NCBI GenBank assembly: GCA_026387895.1
Contig: JAPLKT010000151.1
Coordinates: forward strand, 1-45,162
Direction: 5' to 3'
Length of the DNA stretch: 45,162 bases
Origin: Gemmatimonadota bacterium
Lineage (GTDB): Bacteria; Gemmatimonadota; Gemmatimonadetes; Gemmatimonadales; Gemmatimonadaceae
A program made the translations under genes and the position numbers. The notes under the pieces were generated by a model. It worked only from the letters and a program-made list of their open reading frames with translations. It searched no databases and had not been told where the DNA came from. Below are positions 41,315 through 45,162 of the stretch, in pieces (the stretch's first letter is position 1; each line of letters begins with the position of its first letter).

Positions 41315-44299
41315 GTGCCTCTCGCACTTATTGTGTCGCTGATGGTGCAAGCGACGGCTGTAGCGGTTCCTGACTCAACACTGTCAGGCACGCGCTCGCC
41401 GAGCTACACCGCTGATGGTCGCTTGGTGGTCGCATCGGAGGGGCATCTGTACCTCCGGAAGCTCGCCGGACAATGGGTGCAGGTCACCAAGGGGAGCGGA
41501 TGGGACCGTGATCCCGCCGTCGCACGCGACGGCAAGTCGATCGTGTTCTCGTCGGATCGGGGCGGCAACTACGATTTATATCGAGTTGGATTGAGCGGGG
41601 ACTCAACAGCCGGCGAGCCAGAACGGCTGACGAACACTGCCGACGCCGAGACGATGCCCAGCGTTGCGGCGGACGGCCGCATTGCCTTTGTGCGCGGCTT
41701 CGGTGGGGCATCGCGCGTGTGGATCCGCGGAACGGATGGCATAGAGAAGCGCCTCACGGACCACGAGTTGGCGGAGATATCCCCGGCATTCTCGCCGGAC
41801 GGGGCGCGCGTGGCGTACGTGGGCGTGAACGAGCTACAGCGGCGGGTTCTGGTGCGCACTGTAGCGGATGGACGCGAGACTGTAGTCAACGCCGACAAGA
41901 ATGCCGATCGATTTACCTGGTCACCAACCGGGGATCGCGTGGCATTCACGAGCATCACAGGGCGCTCGCCGATTTTCGTTGCATCGCCCGACGGGCGGTG
42001 GACCAACACCGTTGCCACGGTGCATGGCGATCTCGCCTGGTCGCCCGACGGACGGACACTCGCCGTCGCTGAGCATGACGAGAACGTTCCCGCCTACAAC
42101 GGGGACCCTGACCGACTTGGCGATCGATCGGCTGCTGAGAACTTTGCGGCGACGCGTGATCGCTTGGTTCTGCTGAGCGCACCGCTGCCGGTCGATGCTG
42201 GCCTCGCACCGGTCTCGCTTGCTGCCGCGCGCGATCGCGCGGCGCGAAATGCCGATGCGTATGACCGCGCCTGGGCGCGCTCGACGTCGCTCTATTTCAG
42301 TGCAGCGAACGCGAGCGATCGCCGTGCGCAGTGGGAGGCCGTTAAAGCCAAGCATCGTGGCGACGCGATTGCCGCGAAGAACGATGAAGCACTTGAAAGT
42401 GCCATCCACGCGATGCTCCGCGAGCGCCCACCACTCAAGGTCGCGGCCACAGGACGTGCGGCGGTTTCAAGTGCGAATCCGGTCAGCACGGAGGCGGGAC
42501 TCGAGATCTTCCGCGCTGGCGGCAATGTGGTCGATGCGGCCGTTGCGGTGAGCTTTGCACTTGGCGTGGTCGAGCCCGATGCCAGTGGTGTTGGCGGCTA
42601 CGGACAGATGGTGCTTTACCTGAACAAGATGGAGAAGCCGACGTTGTTCGAGTTCATGTCGCGCGTGCCCGAGGACGCGGGACTTTCAAATACCTCGTTG
42701 ATGGTCAACGGTCGCTACCCGAACGATGGTCCGGTGCTCCCCAATATCCCAGGTACGGTGGCTGGCATGCACTCGGCGTGGAAGAAGTACGGGAGTGGCA
42801 AGGTGACGTGGAAGGACATTCTTGCGCCGGCTATTCGTGCTGCTGCCAACGGGTATGTCGTCACCGAGGGGCTTGCGACGACACTCAGCACGGAGCGCGA
42901 GCACTTCTTGAAGTACGAGGGGAGTCGCGCGCTCTTTTTCCGGAACGGCAAGCCGCTCGTGGCCGGCGACACGATCAAGAATCCGGATCTCGCGTGGGTC
43001 CTTACGCAGATCGCCGACAAGGGTGCCGACGGTTTTTACCGTGGCGATGTAGCTAAGAAGTACGTGGATGATCTCCACGGGAAGGGCAATGCGATGAAGC
43101 TGTCGGACATGTCGCGCTACTTTGCGCCGGAGCGCGAGCCTGTCACTGGGACCTATCGCGGTTTTACGCTTTTCTCGAGCGCACCGCCAGTAAGTGGCGG
43201 CGCTGATTTAGTCGGAAAGCTCAACTTGCTTGAGCAGTTCGAAAAGCCAAAGGTGTACTCGGAAGACGCGGCGACTTTCCATGCGATGCTCGCATCGTGG
43301 TCACTCGTGGCCAGCGGTCGGGTCGCGGATCCTGGACTGTGGCCAGTGTCGCTCGACGGCTACCTGAGCAAGGATACCGCGAAGGTTCGGTGGCGCTGCT
43401 ATTCACCGGAGCATGCGGTTCGCCCAGGTGATGTTCGCACCGATTCTGGGGGCTGCGCCTCGGCGAATCCGGCAGCGGCGCGCGCGTCGTCGCCACTCGA
43501 GCTGGCGTCTTCGAAGCTCGCGTCGATCGCACCAGAAGGTCCGTGCGGCGCCGAGCATGCGATGGAAGTGGAGTTCTGCCACGCGGCGGGCACGACGGCG
43601 TTTACTGTGGCTGATGCCGACGGGAATGTCGTGGCCGTGACGCAGACCTTGGGCACCTGGGGCGGAAACTTCTACGTGACCCCCGGGCTCGGTTTTTTGA
43701 GCAACGACAAACTCACCAGCTACGGCACTGATCCGACGCAGTACGGCTCGCGGCTCCCCTTCGCACGTCATGGAAGCACACTCGCTCCGACGATCGCATT
43801 CAAGGGGAAGAAGCCGGTGTTCGCAGTCGGCGCGGCCGGGAACTCGTGGATCACGAGCGCGGTGTACCAGACGCTTGTTGGTGCACTCGACTTCGGTCTC
43901 GACCCGCAGCGTGCGCTTGAACTGCCGCGATTCCTGCCAGGTGGCCGCGGCGCTGGAGCAGCGCCAGTGGGTGGTGCGGGCGGGCCGGTTGGTGGTGGCG
44001 CGGCCCCAACGGGAGGACGAGGTGGAGCCGGCGGGCGTGGTGGTGCTGGCGGCGGTGCTGGCGGCGGTGCTGGCGGGGGCACTGGCGGCGCGAACAGCGG
44101 TCCTGTGGTCGTCACGATCGAAGATGGCTTCAACCCCGACGTGCTCCGCCGCATGCGCGCGATGGGCTACGACTTCAATATCGTGTCGCTCAAGGGCGAG
44201 CTCCGCGAAGGCTACGGTGCGGCGGTGTCGCTCGATGGAAAGAAGGTCACCGCTGGTGCCGATCCGCGGCGTGCGGGTGCGGCGGGCGCAGTCCCCTGA
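41315..44299 (+). CDS. Propeller (TolB/PD40) fused to a gamma-glutamyltransferase-like Ntn hydrolase
   Basis: 994 residues. Signal-like start (LALIVSLMVQATAVA), a TolB/PD40 propeller (about 25-270; IVFSSDRGGNYDLYRV, SPAFSPDGARVAYV, WSPDGRTLAVAEHDEN), a helical linker, then a gamma-glutamyltransferase-like domain (about 385-994). SANPVSTEAGLEIFRAGGN, GVGGYGQMVLY, NIPGTVAGM and the autocleavage site Gly-Thr760-Thr761 are clear. However the gamma-glutamyl-binding Arg is Met448, the Asn of the TLNT motif is Gly, the Asp of the NNxMDDF loop is replaced by Thr/Ser, and the oxyanion GSPGG reads GAAGN. It is probably an Ntn amidohydrolase with another substrate. A Gly-rich tract (about 885-930) splits the small subunit. 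The start is GTG 41315 with GGAG 8 nt upstream. A hairpin at 44335-44364 follows. Confidence 0.88.
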   Translation: MPLALIVSLMVQATAVAVPDSTLSGTRSPSYTADGRLVVASEGHLYLRKLAGQWVQVTKGSGWDRDPAVARDGKSIVFSSDRGGNYDLYRVGLSGDSTAGEPERLTNTADAETMPSVAADGRIAFVRGFGGASRVWIRGTDGIEKRLTDHELAEISPAFSPDGARVAYVGVNELQRRVLVRTVADGRETVVNADKNADRFTWSPTGDRVAFTSITGRSPIFVASPDGRWTNTVATVHGDLAWSPDGRTLAVAEHDENVPAYNGDPDRLGDRSAAENFAATRDRLVLLSAPLPVDAGLAPVSLAAARDRAARNADAYDRAWARSTSLYFSAANASDRRAQWEAVKAKHRGDAIAAKNDEALESAIHAMLRERPPLKVAATGRAAVSSANPVSTEAGLEIFRAGGNVVDAAVAVSFALGVVEPDASGVGGYGQMVLYLNKMEKPTLFEFMSRVPEDAGLSNTSLMVNGRYPNDGPVLPNIPGTVAGMHSAWKKYGSGKVTWKDILAPAIRAAANGYVVTEGLATTLSTEREHFLKYEGSRALFFRNGKPLVAGDTIKNPDLAWVLTQIADKGADGFYRGDVAKKYVDDLHGKGNAMKLSDMSRYFAPEREPVTGTYRGFTLFSSAPPVSGGADLVGKLNLLEQFEKPKVYSEDAATFHAMLASWSLVASGRVADPGLWPVSLDGYLSKDTAKVRWRCYSPEHAVRPGDVRTDSGGCASANPAAARASSPLELASSKLASIAPEGPCGAEHAMEVEFCHAAGTTAFTVADADGNVVAVTQTLGTWGGNFYVTPGLGFLSNDKLTSYGTDPTQYGSRLPFARHGSTLAPTIAFKGKKPVFAVGAAGNSWITSAVYQTLVGALDFGLDPQRALELPRFLPGGRGAGAAPVGGAGGPVGGGAAPTGGRGGAGGRGGAGGGAGGGAGGGTGGANSGPVVVTIEDGFNPDVLRRMRAMGYDFNIVSLKGELREGYGAAVSLDGKKVTAGADPRRAGAAGAVP

Positions 44300-44324
44300 C
44301 GCGTACCAATGGACTACGGTTTGA

Positions 44325-44942
44325 CTACGGTGTGCGCGCGGCGCTCGAGGTGGAGCGCCGCGCGACGTTAACGGGCGCCGAGAGCTCGCCGGACTTCATC
44401 CAACGCTCGTCAGGACGGTAGACCGTCAGTAGTGATGGACCGAACGATGCGGGGAGTTGCAGCCGAACGGCGGCGATCTCGTGCCCAGTGGTGACTTCAG
44501 CGGTGACCGCGAGGCGCGAGCTGTGTTCGAATCGGACGCCGTCAGCAAGGCGTGACATGAGCTCACGCTTGAGCGCGTCTTGGACCTCGTCGGCGGTGGC
44601 ACCCTGCCAACGGCCGAACGCCACGGGCGCTGATGCATCCGCGACTAATCGCGTGCTTCGTTGGATAGTCTTCTCCACCGTCGCGAACTGCTTCGCGAAG
44701 TCCGCGCGCGATTTGCTCGTTGCCACCACGAGAAACTCCTGCATCGGCCGCCCCGGCATCCAGGCGGTGTGCAACACATCGGCCCATGGAATCTGCAACC
44801 GGAGCTGCACGTAACCACCGTCGCGCACGACCAGCGTCGCACTGGCGTCGGACAGTTCGTGTGCGGCGATCGGCGTCGCGACCAAGAGCGCCATCGCGGC
44901 GCTCAGTCCGAACCCTACGCGTTGCATCCGCTTATTCACCAT
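44325..44942 (-). CDS. Small exported protein resembling the N-terminal ectodomain of HupE-like proteins
   Basis: 205 residues. The signal peptide runs to about ATPIAAH; ATG 44942 or ATG 44927 are both usable, and I keep the longer form. The mature N-terminus AHELSDASATLVVRDGG followed by YVQLRLQIPWADVLH resembles the periplasmic domain found before the membrane part of HupE/UreJ-type proteins, but no membrane segment follows here. The rest is mixed helical and beta with no catalytic motif. It begins 8 nt after the end of the next minus-strand gene, suggesting an operon. Function unknown. Confidence 0.68.
   Translation of the reverse strand: MVNKRMQRVGFGLSAAMALLVATPIAAHELSDASATLVVRDGGYVQLRLQIPWADVLHTAWMPGRPMQEFLVVATSKSRADFAKQFATVEKTIQRSTRLVADASAPVAFGRWQGATADEVQDALKRELMSRLADGVRFEHSSRLAVTAEVTTGHEIAAVRLQLPASFGPSLLTVYRPDERWMKSGELSAPVNVARRSTSSAARTP
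44335..44364. terminator. GC-rich hairpin at the end of the GGT-like gene
   Basis: CGCGCGGCGCTC pairs perfectly with GAGCGCCGCGCG around a 6-nt loop (GAGGTG), 36 bp after the GGT-like stop. It overlaps the last codons of the convergent gene ending at 44325. No T-tract follows on either strand, so it may act only weakly as a terminator or as a 3'-end stabiliser. Confidence 0.5.
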
Positions 44943-44950
44943 CGGACTCC

Positions 44951-45162
44951 TTAGATCGATCGACAGTAGTTCGACGTGGAGGTCTGCGCGCCGTTCGTGT
45001 AGAACGTGAAAGTCCAGCAGAGCGCCGTGGTACGCACGTACTTAATTTGATAGCTGGTAGCTCCCGACTGCCACGCCATCGTGGTGGTGCCACCGATCGC
45101 GAGCGACGCAGTGGTCGCATTGAGCGTCATGCTGCTTGATGTGATTGGCGTACCGGGAGGGC
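44951..45162 (-). CDS. C-terminal fragment of an exported Ser/Thr-rich protein (continues beyond the window)
   Basis: Reading the minus strand from the window edge, one frame is open for 69 codons and ends at TAA 44951-44953. It encodes a Ser/Thr-rich beta-type sequence: GTPITSSSMTLNATTASLAI, GGTTTMAWQSGATSYQIKYV, then TALCWTFTFYTNG and a final Tyr-Cys. The pattern (alternating hydrophobic residues, W-x-S-x-A-T-S-Y-x-I) resembles the end of a fibronectin-III or similar immunoglobulin-like module. The two Cys may form a disulphide. The start lies outside the window. The next gene follows 8 nt later on the same strand. Confidence 0.7.
   Translation of the reverse strand, partial: PPGTPITSSSMTLNATTASLAIGGTTTMAWQSGATSYQIKYVRTTALCWTFTFYTNGAQTSTSNYCRSI

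Noticed and set aside
41315-44299. Annotation as ordinary gamma-glutamyltransferase
   Set aside because: Several residues that bind the gamma-glutamyl group are replaced, so the standard name would mislead.

Overview
The window is about 45 kb of GC-rich bacterial DNA packed with exported enzymes and outer-membrane proteins. I infer a free-living, protein- and peptide-degrading member of the Gemmatimonadota or a close relative. The inference rests on the mix of families seen: DPP-IV-like S9 peptidase, BNR/sortilin propeller, TonB-plug proteins with carboxypeptidase-regulatory domains, propeller/Ntn-hydrolase fusion, M28 and S1/P1 hydrolases, and many Gly/Arg-rich exported proteins. There is no rRNA gene to prove it. 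I recognised no tRNA, rRNA, CRISPR array, integrase or insertion sequence.

Layout. 1-2.9 kb: the 3' end of a YbhB/PEBP-family gene and a large hybrid histidine kinase. 2.9-4.1 kb (minus): tRNA-guanine transglycosylase (tgt). 4.2-6.0 kb: a secreted M28-like protein that has lost one catalytic Glu. 6.0-8.1 kb (minus): an extracytoplasmic flavin module made of a PepSY membrane protein and an ApbE-DUF2271 fusion. 8.3-11.0 kb (minus): a RuBisCO-like protein, YjbQ and an S1/P1 nuclease. 11.2-11.6 kb: a broken trmL-type tRNA methyltransferase. 11.8-18.7 kb: a TonB-receptor-like outer-membrane protein with an unusual C-terminal extension, a Gly-rich propeller protein, and a plug-only protein. The last is translationally coupled to an alpha/beta-hydrolase-lipocalin fusion (18.7-20.1 kb). 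20.1-24.1 kb (minus): DPP-IV-like peptidase and a multicopper oxidase. 24.3-27.3 kb: a 1023-residue BNR/sortilin-type propeller. 27.4-30.2 kb: VOC protein, GH18-like protein and a Tat-exported TIM-barrel protein. 30.3-32.1 kb (minus): two overlapping lipoprotein genes. 32.4-44.3 kb: a long plus-strand run with a Spy/CpxP-like protein, amidase, cytochrome P450, membrane-fused spermidine-synthase-like protein, HEAT-cyclophilin fusion and propeller/gamma-glutamyltransferase-like fusion. 44.3-45.2 kb (minus): a small exported protein and the end of another exported protein.

Most products act outside the cytoplasm, in peptide hydrolysis (M28, S9, GGT-like, amidase), envelope transport (TonB-type proteins), redox chemistry (ApbE/PepSY, multicopper oxidase, P450) and protein folding (Spy-like, cyclophilin).

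The most striking observation is a non-triplet (14-bp) tandem repeat at the 3' end of the Spy-like gene. At its present four copies it throws the gene out of its probable stop codon and through its own terminator hairpin into the amidase gene. Two or five copies would restore the stop, so copy number could switch the C-terminus. Other notable signals are several in-frame 9-15-bp minisatellites in linkers, a GGT-like protein lacking the gamma-glutamyl-binding residues, and a RuBisCO-like protein that keeps the activation-lysine motif but has lost loop 6.
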